Part shown: piece by piece, positions 27,245-35,766 of the stretch
Layout of the letters: the number at the start of each line of letters is the position of its first letter
Numbering within the stretch: the first letter of the stretch is position 1
NCBI RefSeq assembly: GCF_014636865.1
Contig: NZ_BMER01000001.1
Coordinates: 2,654,718 to 2,718,717, forward strand
Direction: 5' to 3'
Length of the DNA: 64,000 nucleotides
From: Parapedobacter pyrenivorans
GTDB lineage: Bacteria > Bacteroidota > Bacteroidia > Sphingobacteriales > Sphingobacteriaceae
Made by a program: the position numbers and the translations under genes
The notes under the pieces: generated by a model
Database searches by the model: none
Told to the model about the DNA's origin: nothing
The model's input: the letters and a program-made list of their open reading frames with translations, nothing else

Positions 27245-27262
27245 TTTCGTACATTTACGAAA
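27245..27262 (+). promoter_or_regulatory. Palindromic operator overlapping the -7 element of the blaI-like gene
   Basis: Perfect inverted repeat TTTCGTA-CATT-TACGAAA. The -7-like TACATTTA (27250-27257) sits inside it, 13 bases before the start of the repressor gene at 27276. Repressors of the BlaI/MecI family bind such dyads and repress their own operon, so this is the likely autoregulatory site. Confidence 0.6.
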
Positions 27263-27275
27263 TAGACGTAGTGTA

Positions 27276-27641
27276 ATGGAGAAATTGACGATACAAGAGG
27301 AAGAAGCAATGCAGCTGATATGGCATAATGGCGGTGGGTTTATCAAGGAATTGCTGGATAGCATGCCCGGCGAGAAAATGCCTTATACTACATTGGCTTC
27401 CACCATAAAGAACTTGCAACGCAAGGGATATGTGAAGGCTGTGAAATATGCAAACGCTTATCGTTATGAGGCCGCCGTTGTGGAAGAAGACTATAAAAAG
27501 GTTTTCATGAGTGGCTTTGTGAGTGATTATTTTAAGAACTCATATAAGGAATTGGTAAGCTTTTTTGCGAAGGAGGAGAAGATAAGCGCAGCTGAATTGG
27601 ACGAAATCATTAAGATGATCAAAGAAGAAAAGAGTAGCTAA
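27276..27641 (+). CDS. BlaI/MecI-family transcriptional repressor
   Basis: Cytoplasmic winged-helix repressor, inactivated by proteolysis when its partner membrane peptidase senses a signal. From ATG 27276 (MEKLTIQEEEAMQLIWHNGG) it has 121 residues: DNA-binding domain (about 1-75, with TLASTIKNLQRKGYVKA) and a C-terminal dimerisation helix pair ending IIKMIKEEKSS. A perfect dyad overlaps its promoter. The partner gene follows after four bases. No beta-lactamase lies nearby, so the regulated target is unknown. Confidence 0.92.
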   Translation: MEKLTIQEEEAMQLIWHNGGGFIKELLDSMPGEKMPYTTLASTIKNLQRKGYVKAVKYANAYRYEAAVVEEDYKKVFMSGFVSDYFKNSYKELVSFFAKEEKISAAELDEIIKMIKEEKSS

Positions 27642-27645
27642 TACC

Positions 27646-29199
27646 ATGCCGGACATCATCATATACCTACTGAAAGCGAATCTTGCCATCATCGTGTTTT
27701 ATCTTGGCTATAGGTTGTTGCTTCGAAAATTGACGTTCTATTACCTCAATCGGTTCTACCTGTTATTTGCGTTGTTTTTTTCGATTAGTTATCCCATGGC
27801 GGATGTAAGAAGCTGGCTCGTCAAGCAACCTGAAATTTCTGGCGAGATCGGTTCGATTATCCCCGACTGGCAAGAGGTCCCTGTGGATACCTTCAGTTTA
27901 TGGCCTTATGTAACCGTCTTGTTTTGGCTGGGCGCGGGTTGGTTTGTATTGCGATTCGTTGTTCGGCTAGTTAGTTTATGGCGTATCCACCGGCGATCAA
28001 CGGCTGCTAACTGGCGGATCTTTCCATACCGGCAGGTTTTCGATCATGTGCTTCCTTTTTCTTTTTGGCGGAACATCTACCTCAATGTGCATAGCCATGG
28101 TGACGGGGAGCTGGGTGAAATCTTTGAGCATGAGCAAATCCATGTTAAGGAACTGCATACTGTTGACGTATTGGCCTCGGAACTATGCAGCATCATTTGT
28201 TGGTTCAATCCAGCTGCCTGGTTAGTCCGGCATGCGATCCATGAAAACCTGGAATTCATAACGGATCGGCGCGTGCTGCAAAGCGGCGTGGACAAAAAAG
28301 CATACCAATACAGCCTGTTGAAAGTTGGACAGCATGCGGCGGCAAACCCTGCTTTAGTGAATAGTTTCAACTTCAGAAGTCTTAAACGGCGGATTATGAT
28401 GATGAATAAGCGCAGCTCCTCTCAATTACAACTGGGAAAGTATGTGTTTGCGATTCCGGTGATCGCATTCTCCGTGTTGGTGTTTACGGTCACGAAAGCC
28501 TATGAACAGGATTCAGCGGCTAACTTCCCTGTGATTTCTGCCGACGCCGACAACGTCCAGTCAGTGGCGTCAAGGCCGGATACCACCGTTAAACGAAAAG
28601 AAAAATCCGTTGTGGGTTGGAAAATCGATAAGGCCGTAACCGATACCAGCGGACGCACCGGAAAGGATGCGCGCAATGCTGATACTTCAAAAGTTAAAAT
28701 CGCTGTTCGAAATACATCCGACAAGGAACCACTTTACGTATTGGATGGAAAGCTGCTGGAAGCTCGCGAAGAACTCAATCGGGTTAATCCCAATGATATT
28801 GAAAGCATTTCCGTGCTCAAGGATGCATCTGCTACGGCTGTCTATGGTAGCCGTGGGGCAAACGGGGTGGTTCTGGTCGTCACTAAGAAGAAGGCAGGAG
28901 GGATAGAAGGCGCCCGCAAATCGATAAATCCGGCTAGTGCGGTCGATACGGTTCGGTTGGCTGACCAACTAGCTATCCGGAAAGGAGGGGAAGTTGGAGG
29001 GGAGAATAGTTACGATGGCGTCTTATACGTGATTGATGGTGAGGAAGCGAGCGCCGAGGATTTCAAGAAAATATCGCCCGATGATATCCATGCCATGAAT
29101 GTCTGGAAAGGTAAAAGCGGTGTAGAAAAATATGGTGAAAAAGGAGTGAAAGGAGTAATTGAAATTACCACCAAAAAAGCCCAGAGGAATAAGAAATAG
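27646..29199 (+). CDS. BlaR1/MecR1-like M56 sensor peptidase with C-terminal SusC-plug-like segments
   Basis: Membrane zinc metallopeptidase and likely trigger for the repressor encoded just upstream. The 517 residues hold N-terminal membrane helices, the M56 motif H162-E163-Q-I-H166 (EHEQIHVKELHTVDVLASEL), a further membrane helix at about 266-285 (FAIPVIAFSVLVFTVTKAY), and an extracytoplasmic tail. The tail lacks a penicillin-binding domain. It carries two segments resembling the SusC plug: LYVLDGK with SISVLKDASATAVYGSRGAN (about 363-417), and LYVIDGE with KYGEKGVKGVIEITTKK (about 460-512). The signal is therefore unlikely to be a beta-lactam. Confidence 0.88.
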   Translation: MPDIIIYLLKANLAIIVFYLGYRLLLRKLTFYYLNRFYLLFALFFSISYPMADVRSWLVKQPEISGEIGSIIPDWQEVPVDTFSLWPYVTVLFWLGAGWFVLRFVVRLVSLWRIHRRSTAANWRIFPYRQVFDHVLPFSFWRNIYLNVHSHGDGELGEIFEHEQIHVKELHTVDVLASELCSIICWFNPAAWLVRHAIHENLEFITDRRVLQSGVDKKAYQYSLLKVGQHAAANPALVNSFNFRSLKRRIMMMNKRSSSQLQLGKYVFAIPVIAFSVLVFTVTKAYEQDSAANFPVISADADNVQSVASRPDTTVKRKEKSVVGWKIDKAVTDTSGRTGKDARNADTSKVKIAVRNTSDKEPLYVLDGKLLEAREELNRVNPNDIESISVLKDASATAVYGSRGANGVVLVVTKKKAGGIEGARKSINPASAVDTVRLADQLAIRKGGEVGGENSYDGVLYVIDGEEASAEDFKKISPDDIHAMNVWKGKSGVEKYGEKGVKGVIEITTKKAQRNKK

Positions 29200-29213
29200 G
29201 GGTACGGCCGTGT

Positions 29214-29780
29214 TTACTTGTTGAGTTGCGTCATGGTCAATTCTGCGCCTATATGGACGAAACTATTGACCATTTGCACGGAGTGTTCGATGAGGGTTGG
29301 CAGTTCAAGCTGTTCATCTTCGTCAAATCCACTCAGCACGTAGTCCACTTGCCTGCCCTTCGGGAAATTGTCGCCCACCCCAAACCTTAGTCGGGGATAT
29401 CCCTGCCCGCCGCAAAGTGCTTCGATGCTTTTCAGCCCATTATGCCCTGCGCTGCTCCCCTTTGTCCGGAGCCGGATTTTTCCGAACGGCAGCGCAATGT
29501 CATCTACGATGATCAGGACATCTTCCAACGGTATTTTTAACTCATGCATCCAGTAGTTAACGGCCTTGCCACTCAGGTTCATGTACGTAGTGGGTTTGAT
29601 CAGGTATACCTGGTTGCTTCGATAACGGTATTCGGTATAATACGCATACCTGAGGGTGGAAAAGTTCACCCCCGCCTGTTTTGCCAGTTCGTCCGCCACC
29701 ATGAACCCGATGTTATGCCGGGTATCGGCATATTCGGCACCGATATTCCCAAGTCCTACGAGGAGCTGTTTCTTTGCCAT
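29214..29780 (-). CDS. pth: Peptidyl-tRNA hydrolase
   Basis: Releases tRNA from peptidyl-tRNA that drops off ribosomes; cytoplasmic. From ATG at 29778-29780 (MAKKQLLVGLGN) it has 188 residues, a normal length. Catalytic features: N12, H22 in DTRHNIGF, N68 in KPTTYMNLSG, the VDD pair at 93-94, and the GSSAGHNGLKSI loop. Six further codons upstream would add MYFCIE, which lies on top of the promoter and is not family-like. It follows rplY, as in many genomes, but has its own promoter. Confidence 0.95.
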   Translation of the reverse strand: MAKKQLLVGLGNIGAEYADTRHNIGFMVADELAKQAGVNFSTLRYAYYTEYRYRSNQVYLIKPTTYMNLSGKAVNYWMHELKIPLEDVLIIVDDIALPFGKIRLRTKGSSAGHNGLKSIEALCGGQGYPRLRFGVGDNFPKGRQVDYVLSGFDEDEQLELPTLIEHSVQMVNSFVHIGAELTMTQLNK

Positions 29781-29787
29781 TTCGATG

Positions 29788-29817
29788 CAAAAATACAATT
29801 ATTTAGGGGTGCGCAAA
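29788..29817 (-). promoter_or_regulatory. Promoter of pth, sharing bases with the rplY terminator
   Basis: Reverse strand reads TTTG (29814-29817), 18-base spacer, TATTTTTG (29788-29795). The -33 TTTG is supplied by the end of the T-run that terminates rplY. The -7 element ends about eight bases before the pth ATG, so the message should be leaderless or nearly so. Confidence 0.55.
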
Positions 29818-29845
29818 AAAAGCACCAGCGTTGTGGGCTGATGCT
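29815..29845 (-). terminator. Rho-independent terminator of rplY
   Basis: Nine-base arms (29821-29829 and 29837-29845; one wobble pair) around a seven-base loop, followed on the reverse strand by a run of seven T. It lies 38 bases after the rplY stop. Confidence 0.8.
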
Positions 29846-29883
29846 TTTCTATCTTCAAGTCCTTTCGACCGCTTTAGGTCTTG

Positions 29884-30471
29884 TTACTTTTTGTCGGCCT
29901 TGGCTGCTTCCTGTTCAGCTTGGCGCAAAGCGCGTGACATCGTGACTGATACGATGGTGTCGTCCGCATTGTTGAGCACCTTAGCATTCGCGACTTGTAC
30001 ATCTTCCACACGTACGGAATCGCCCACCTCAAGGCTAGTTAAGCTCACTTCGATGTATTGCGGCAGATCTTTCGGAAGTGCTTTTACACGAAGATTACGG
30101 AGTTTTTGCACCAATTTACCCCCAACTTTCACGCCAGGAGAGGCGCCGGTCAGTTTAACGGGGATACTGAGCACAACTTCCTTTTTGTCATTCAGCTCAA
30201 GGAAGTCCACGTGGCGCACCTGATCCGTAAGGGGATGGAATTGTGCATCCTGGAGGACTGCTTGATGTTTGTTGCCGTCGATCTCGATATCGATGAAATG
30301 AACATCCGGAGTGTAGATCACCGGTTTCAAATCAGCTGCGGATACGGAAAAGTGGTATTGTTCTTTACCACCATAGAGCACAGCGGGTACCAGACCTTGG
30401 TAGCGCAACTCTTTCGCATCTCTTTTCCCTACGTTCTTTCTTGAAGAACCGCTAATAGCAATTGATTTCAT
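29884..30471 (-). CDS. rplY: 50S ribosomal protein L25, Ctc form
   Basis: 5S rRNA-binding ribosomal protein. The 195 residues have the N-terminal L25 domain (about 1-95, RKNVGKRDAKELRYQGLVPA, HFIDIEIDG, VRHVDFLELND) and the C-terminal TL5/Ctc beta domain (about 96-185, VKLTGASPGVKVGG, LPQYIEVSLTSLEVGDSVRV) with a charged tail ending AAKADKK. It lies between prs and pth, a common order, with its own promoter and a strong terminator. Confidence 0.96.
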   Translation of the reverse strand: MKSIAISGSSRKNVGKRDAKELRYQGLVPAVLYGGKEQYHFSVSAADLKPVIYTPDVHFIDIEIDGNKHQAVLQDAQFHPLTDQVRHVDFLELNDKKEVVLSIPVKLTGASPGVKVGGKLVQKLRNLRVKALPKDLPQYIEVSLTSLEVGDSVRVEDVQVANAKVLNNADDTIVSVTMSRALRQAEQEAAKADKK

Positions 30472-30501
30472 TTTGAGTATATATTTAAAAAATTAAGGCC
30501 G

Positions 30502-30509
30502 CAAAAATA
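30502..30509 (-). promoter_or_regulatory. Bacteroidota -7 element of rplY
   Basis: Reverse strand TATTTTTG matches TAnnTTTG, about 30 bases before the rplY ATG and just after the prs stop. No TTTG at -33 is visible. Confidence 0.5.
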
Positions 30510-30529
30510 CGGTAAATAACACGGACTTC

Positions 30530-31474
30530 CTAATCTACCTTGAATAAATTGCTGATGGACCCGTGTTCATTGACATTTTTAATGGCATTGGCAAACAATC
30601 CGGCAGTTGAAAGGACCTTTATTTTCTCGCTTTGGTACTTCAACGGGATGGTGTCGGTAACGATGAGCTCTGTTAGTGCGGAGTTTTCAATGGTTTCATA
30701 AGCCTTGCCCGATAACACGGGGTGTGTACATACTGCGCGTACGCTTGTTGCACCATTTTCCATGATGAGCGAGGCGGCCTTGGATAATGTTCCCGCGGTA
30801 TCGCAGATGTCGTCGATTAGCACAATATCCTGCCCGACGACATCACCGATAATCGACATCGATTCGATTTCGTTTGCCCGCTTGCGCTGCTTATCACAGA
30901 TGACCACCTCGGCGTTGAAGTATTTGGCAAATGTACGTGCCCGGTAAGATCCGCCCATATCCGGTGAAGCAATGGTAAGGTTGGGTAAATTGAGTGATTT
31001 GATGTGCGGCACGAAGATCACCGAAGCGTCCAAGTGGTCTACGGGGATATCAAAGAAACCTTGGATTTGCGCGGCATGGAGATCCATCGTCATGATGCGG
31101 TGCGCGCCCGACGCGGTAATGAGGTTGGCAATCATTTTGGCAGCGATGGCTACCCGGGGCTTATCCTTGCGGTCCTGCCGCGCGAACCCGAAGTAGGGGA
31201 CCACGGCCGTGATGTAGTGCGCGGAAGCACGTTTGGCAGCGTCGATCATCAGCAGGAGCTCGAAAAGGTGGTCGTTTGGCTGGTTGGTCGACTGGATAAG
31301 AAAGAGGTCGCAACCCCGTACCGATTCGTTATAAAACGGTTGGATTTCGCCGTCACTAAAGCGCGAAATCGTCATCTCGCCAAGATCCCTGCCATAAGAC
31401 TGTGCGATTTTCCTGGATAATTCGGTAGAACCGGTGCCAGAAAAAAGTTTTACCGGATTGAATTGCAATGGCAT
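30530..31474 (-). CDS. prs: Ribose-phosphate pyrophosphokinase
   Basis: Makes PRPP from ribose 5-phosphate and ATP for nucleotide, histidine and tryptophan synthesis; cytoplasmic. The 314 residues are the standard class I length. Visible motifs: VKLFSGTGSTELSRKIA, SRFSDGEIQPFYNESVRG, YFGFARQDRKDKPR (ATP-binding loop), MTMDLHAAQIQGFFDIPVD, SPDMGGSYRA, and the PRPP loop VLIDDICDTAGTLSKAA. The window also has two PRPP users or sensors: pyrR nearby and the pyrimidine pathway. Confidence 0.97.
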   Translation of the reverse strand: MPLQFNPVKLFSGTGSTELSRKIAQSYGRDLGEMTISRFSDGEIQPFYNESVRGCDLFLIQSTNQPNDHLFELLLMIDAAKRASAHYITAVVPYFGFARQDRKDKPRVAIAAKMIANLITASGAHRIMTMDLHAAQIQGFFDIPVDHLDASVIFVPHIKSLNLPNLTIASPDMGGSYRARTFAKYFNAEVVICDKQRKRANEIESMSIIGDVVGQDIVLIDDICDTAGTLSKAASLIMENGATSVRAVCTHPVLSGKAYETIENSALTELIVTDTIPLKYQSEKIKVLSTAGLFANAIKNVNEHGSISNLFKVD

Positions 31475-31533
31475 AGTATTGTTGTTGTTTTGTGGGTTAG
31501 CAATGGGATTGGGGTATTGTGATCTTTCAGCGC

Positions 31534-31564
31534 TAAACTTAGATAAAGTTGCTCAGACATACAA
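31534..31564 (-). promoter_or_regulatory. Probable promoter of prs
   Basis: Reverse strand reads TTG (31562-31564), 20-base spacer, TAAGTTTA (31534-31541; seven of eight consensus positions). It lies about 60 bases before the prs start. Confidence 0.45.
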
Positions 31565-31647
31565 CTATAATTATAAAGAATAAAAAAGCAACTTTATCGC
31601 TTCTTCTCTGCAATTGAAAAACAATTTTTATAGCGGAAATATACATT

Positions 31648-31687
31648 AAAAAATTACGGATTGCCAACCGACAATCCGTAATTTTTT
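31648..31687 (-). terminator. Terminator of tRNA-Gln, symmetric hairpin
   Basis: Perfect 16-base arms (31648-31663 and 31672-31687) around an eight-base loop, with A-runs and T-runs at both ends. It starts three bases after the tRNA on the reverse strand and could work in both directions. Confidence 0.85.
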
Positions 31688-31690
31688 TTG

Positions 31691-31761
31691 TTGCCCGACC
31701 AGGGTTCGAACCTAGACTAACTGAACCAAAATCAGTTGTACTACCATTATACTATCGGGCA
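31691..31761 (-). tRNA. tRNA-Gln (anticodon UUG)
   Basis: The reverse strand folds as a 71-base tRNA: acceptor TGCCCGA/TCGGGCA, D arm with GGTAGT, anticodon arm ACTGA-TTTTGGT-TCAGT with anticodon TTG, and T arm CTAGG-TTCGAAC-CCTGG. CCA is not encoded. It stands alone with a textbook promoter upstream and a perfect hairpin downstream. Confidence 0.95.
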
Positions 31762-31798
31762 ATCCGAACTTGTTGTGCCACCCCTTCGAATGGGACTG

Positions 31799-31830
31799 CA
31801 AATATAGGTGGAAGGAATAATTATTGCAAA
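31799..31830 (-). promoter_or_regulatory. Full-consensus promoter of tRNA-Gln
   Basis: Reverse strand reads TTTG (31827-31830), exactly 20 bases, then TATATTTG (31799-31806): both Bacteroidota elements with ideal spacing, about 38 bases before the mature tRNA 5' end. The rest of 31762-31964 holds no gene. Confidence 0.8.
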
Positions 31831-31964
31831 AATATTTTGTTTTTTACTGAAAATGCTTGATTGCATGCGTAATGTGTTAAAAATCTAAATATTATACGTG
31901 TGTTACCATACTATTCTTTATTTTCGGGGCGTGATTTTACAACGAACCATACGTGCAAGACGAT

Positions 31965-34900
31965 ATGAATTACAATAAAACGAACAACATCATTGGGTGG
32001 ATATGCGGATTGATTGCTACGATCGTATACGTATTGACCGTAGAACGTACCACTAGTTTTTGGGATACGGGTGAGTTTATTGCTTCGGCCTACAAAATGC
32101 AGATTGTACACCAGCCGGGTGCACCGTTGTTTCTGATGTTGCAGAACGTTTTTTCCAATTTGGCGTTCGGCAATGCCGAGCGTATCGCCTATTGGATGAA
32201 TATCGGATCTGCGGTATCCAGCGGATTGACCATCCTTTTTTTATTCTGGACGATTACGGCCTTGGCGCGCAAGGTGATATGGAAGCCGGGAACGGAGCTT
32301 ACGCAGGCCGGTCTGATCCGAATCATGGGCGCGGGAGCGGTTGGCGCCCTGGCTTATACCTTTTCGGATACGTTCTGGTTTTCGGCCGTAGAGTCTGAGG
32401 TGTACGCCATGTCATCCCTCTGCACTGCTGTGGTGTTTTGGGCAATTCTTAAATGGGAGGCCCATGCCGACGAGCCCGGCGCAGATAAATGGTTGCTGTT
32501 CATTGCTTATATTATGGGGTTGTCTATTGGCGTCCATTTGTTGAACCTGCTAGCGATCCCCGCGATAGCGCTGCTTGTCTATTTCAGGCGCACGAAACAG
32601 GCTACGAGCGGTGGCGCAATCAAGGCCTTGCTTATTGGTTGCTTGGTAGTGGCTGTTGTTCTTTGGGGAGTCATTCAATACCTCATCAAGTTTGCTGCTT
32701 ATTTCGATCTGTTTTTTGTAAATACGTTGGGCATGGGCTTTGGCTCTGGCGTGGTGGTATTTGCGTTATTGATCGTTGGTGGCACCGTTTACGGGATATG
32801 GTATTCCATCCAAAAGGCGAAGCCACTGCTCAATATTATTATGCTTTCATTCGCTTTTGTGGTTTTCGGCTATAGTTCGTTTGCCATGATCATGATTCGG
32901 GCCAAGGCCGATCCTACGTTGAATAACAGTGACCCGGATAATGTGTTTTCTATGCTTAGTTACCTCAACCGTGAGCAGTATGGTGATGAGCCTAAGCTCA
33001 AGGGGCCCTATTTCGATTCGCGTCCCGTAGACATTAGCTACGGGAGCAACATCTACCGCAAGGGTGCTGAAAAGTATGAAGTAGCGGGCAGAAATTTTGA
33101 CTACGTATACGACCGGGAGACGGTATTCCCACGGATACACAGCAGTAGGGAAGCTTCGCATCAGCAGTATTATCGGAGTTATTTGAACCTTGGTGAAAAT
33201 GAACAGCCGACTTTCGGTGACAACCTGCGTTTTTTCTTCAGCTACCAGATCGGGCATATGTATGGCCGGTATTTCCTGTGGAATTTCGTGGGCCGGCAGA
33301 ACGACCAACAGGGACATGGCGATCTCTCCACGGGGAATTGGATCAGCGGCATCAAGTTCATTGATCAGTTGCATGTCGGTGGGCAGGATGCCTTACCGGA
33401 GTCATTGAAATCTGATCCTTCCCATAACCGATTTTACTTCCTGCCCCTGATTTTAGGGCTTATCGGGGCATTTTGGCATTTTAAACGTCGCCAAAAAGAT
33501 GCCGGCGTCGTGGGCTTGCTGTTTTTCTTTACCGGTCTAGCCATTGTATTATACCTCAACCAGAATCCCCTCCAACCGCGCGAGCGCGACTATGCTTATG
33601 CAGGGTCTTTCTACGCATTTACCATTTGGATCGGTTTAGGCGTAATCGGTATCAGCGAATGGCTAACCAAGCTGAACGGAAAGACTGCCGCTGGGATAGC
33701 TACCGCTATTGGATTGCTGGCGGGGCCGGTGATTTTGGCGAAGGACGGGTGGGACGATCACGATCGCTCACAGAAGTCTCTTGCTCGCGATATTGCCATA
33801 GACTATCTGGAGTCATGCGCTCCGAATGCGATTTTGTTTACCTATGGTGATAATGATACCTATCCGCTTTGGTATGTGCAGGAGGTGGAGAATGTACGTC
33901 CGGATGTACGTGTGGTAAATCTGAGTCTGCTGAGCGCCGACTGGTATGTGCGCCAGATGACAAAAAAAGTGAATGAAGCGGAGGCGTTGCCCATTGACAT
34001 TCCGGAGGAAAAATACGTGAAGGGGGTACGTGACGTTATTTATTACCAAGACGCAAAAATCCCGGGTCCGGTTGAGCTCCGGAACATTGTTGCCTTAATG
34101 CTTTCAGATAATCCCAACGATAAGCGACAGGTGCAGAGTGAGCAGGCGGAGAATTTCTTGCCGACGAAGAGTCTGCAGTTGACGGTAGATAAGGATGCAG
34201 TAATTAGACATAACGTGGTACCTACCGTATGGCAGGACAGTATTGCAGACACGATCCAGTGGACGTATAATCGCAATTATGTGTCACGAGCGGAGTTGGC
34301 CATCATGGATATCTTGGTCAATAATAATTGGGAGCGGCCGATTTATTTTGCCACAACAGTGCCCAGCGATAATTTCATGGGCTTGGATAAGTATTTGGTA
34401 TCCGAGGGTTTCGCGCTTCGGCTTATGCCTATCAATATGGCGCCGAACACGTCGCAAGGATTGGTCAATGCGGATGCGGTTTACGACCACGTGATGAATA
34501 ACTATAAGTGGGGAAACATTAAAAATTCGCCATACATAGACCCAGAATCATACCGGATGATCAGCTTGATGCTGAACAATATTTACGCTGCACCAGCAGA
34601 AGCATTAATTGCCGAAGGTAAGAAGGAAGAGGCAAAAAAATTGCTGAACAACGCATTGGAATACATGCCCGAGCGGATTTACCGGATTATGGATGCCTAT
34701 GGTTATTCGTTTATTGCCGAAAACCTGTACGCTGTCGGTGAGATCGACAAGGCTAATGCATTGATCGAGCGAAATACAAACTACCTCGAAGAGCAGCTTC
34801 GGTATTACGCGGCCATTGCAGAAACCAAGCCCAACCTAGAAATGCAGAATATCCAGTATAGCATGTTTACGCTGAATAGGTTTGCTGAATCGGCAAAGGA

Positions 34901-34991
34901 AAACGGCCAAGAGGAACTGAGCGCCCGCATAACGAAGACTTTCAGTCAGTATGAGACGAGGTTTTTCGGCGGAATGCCGTCCGGTAATTAG
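31965..34991 (+). CDS. DUF2723 polytopic membrane protein, first paralog
   Basis: Large membrane protein of the DUF2723 group, which has the GT-C glycosyltransferase-like layout and is widespread in Bacteroidota; the exact acceptor is not established here. From ATG 31965 it has 1008 residues: about a dozen membrane helices in the first 650, the conserved first loop TTSFWDTGEFIASAYKMQI with acidic residues expected at a GT-C active site, QPRERDYAYAGSFYAF before the last helices, then a soluble C-terminal part ending in TPR-like helices. It is closely similar along its full length to 38399-41419, including WDxGEF, VESEVYAMSSLCTAVVFWAI and DNDT. Confidence 0.85.
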   Translation: MNYNKTNNIIGWICGLIATIVYVLTVERTTSFWDTGEFIASAYKMQIVHQPGAPLFLMLQNVFSNLAFGNAERIAYWMNIGSAVSSGLTILFLFWTITALARKVIWKPGTELTQAGLIRIMGAGAVGALAYTFSDTFWFSAVESEVYAMSSLCTAVVFWAILKWEAHADEPGADKWLLFIAYIMGLSIGVHLLNLLAIPAIALLVYFRRTKQATSGGAIKALLIGCLVVAVVLWGVIQYLIKFAAYFDLFFVNTLGMGFGSGVVVFALLIVGGTVYGIWYSIQKAKPLLNIIMLSFAFVVFGYSSFAMIMIRAKADPTLNNSDPDNVFSMLSYLNREQYGDEPKLKGPYFDSRPVDISYGSNIYRKGAEKYEVAGRNFDYVYDRETVFPRIHSSREASHQQYYRSYLNLGENEQPTFGDNLRFFFSYQIGHMYGRYFLWNFVGRQNDQQGHGDLSTGNWISGIKFIDQLHVGGQDALPESLKSDPSHNRFYFLPLILGLIGAFWHFKRRQKDAGVVGLLFFFTGLAIVLYLNQNPLQPRERDYAYAGSFYAFTIWIGLGVIGISEWLTKLNGKTAAGIATAIGLLAGPVILAKDGWDDHDRSQKSLARDIAIDYLESCAPNAILFTYGDNDTYPLWYVQEVENVRPDVRVVNLSLLSADWYVRQMTKKVNEAEALPIDIPEEKYVKGVRDVIYYQDAKIPGPVELRNIVALMLSDNPNDKRQVQSEQAENFLPTKSLQLTVDKDAVIRHNVVPTVWQDSIADTIQWTYNRNYVSRAELAIMDILVNNNWERPIYFATTVPSDNFMGLDKYLVSEGFALRLMPINMAPNTSQGLVNADAVYDHVMNNYKWGNIKNSPYIDPESYRMISLMLNNIYAAPAEALIAEGKKEEAKKLLNNALEYMPERIYRIMDAYGYSFIAENLYAVGEIDKANALIERNTNYLEEQLRYYAAIAETKPNLEMQNIQYSMFTLNRFAESAKENGQEELSARITKTFSQYETRFFGGMPSGN

Positions 34992-35045
34992 CATGAATTG
35001 AACGCGTATAGAGCGGATTGACGCAATTTTTGTTGGTTTATAGTC

Positions 35046-35735
35046 ATGAACAGGATAGACCGATTATTTGGTATACTGACAATGCTTCAATCGCGGCGGT
35101 ATGTAATGGGCGACCAGATTGCCGATAAGTTTGCCATCAGTATCCGTACGGTATACCGTGATGTCAAAGCGCTGAATGAACAGGGGATTCCTGTCGGTTT
35201 CGAGCCGAACAAGGGCTATTTCGTGGTGGAAGGCTACTTCCTGCGGCCCGTATCGTTCAGTTTGGAAGAAGCCAATGCCTTGTTGCTCGTTGAGAATTTA
35301 TTGATCGGTTTTGCCGATAAGTCTATCAAGAATTTTTATTCCTCCGCGCTGAATAAAGTGAAAGCAGTGATGCGGGCTTCTCAAAAAGAAAAGATTGAGC
35401 AGCTGGCTGATCGTATCAAATTCCAGCTGCCAGAGCGACTGTATCAGGATTATGAGCATTTGGCGACTTTGCAACAGGCGGTGTCCACCAAAACCATCAT
35501 CGATATCGCTTACTGTAAGGAAAGCGGGGAGCGTAGCAACCGGCGGGTCGAGCCGATAGGCTTGGTATTTTATGCATTTAGCTGGCATGTAATTGGATGG
35601 TGTCAACTGCGCAGGGATTACCGTGATTTTAAAGTGTCGCGGATTGCGCAGCTGGTCAATACGGGCATGCCGTTTGAAAAGGAAGTACATCCGCCCATCA
35701 GTGAGTTTATGAAACAGTTGCCCGTAGATTACTGA
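35046..35735 (+). CDS. WYL-domain transcriptional regulator (YafY type)
   Basis: Cytoplasmic DNA-binding regulator. The 229 residues have an N-terminal HTH_11 domain (about 1-60, RIDRLFGILTMLQSRRYVMG, ISIRTVYRDVKALNEQG) and a WYL domain (about 135-225) with RRVEPIGLVFYAFSWHVIGW in place of the usual WYL core. Such proteins respond to nucleic acid or nucleotide ligands in several cases. It lies between a DUF2723 gene and a GH89 gene on the other strand; either may be a target, but no operator is apparent. Confidence 0.88.
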   Translation: MNRIDRLFGILTMLQSRRYVMGDQIADKFAISIRTVYRDVKALNEQGIPVGFEPNKGYFVVEGYFLRPVSFSLEEANALLLVENLLIGFADKSIKNFYSSALNKVKAVMRASQKEKIEQLADRIKFQLPERLYQDYEHLATLQQAVSTKTIIDIAYCKESGERSNRRVEPIGLVFYAFSWHVIGWCQLRRDYRDFKVSRIAQLVNTGMPFEKEVHPPISEFMKQLPVDY

Positions 35736-35766
35736 TCGCAACCTATGTCGAAAATAGTAAAAATAG

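Noticed and set aside
27276-29199. Beta-lactam resistance regulators BlaI/BlaR1
   Set aside because: Families match, but no beta-lactamase or PBP2a gene is near and the sensor tail has no penicillin-binding motifs.
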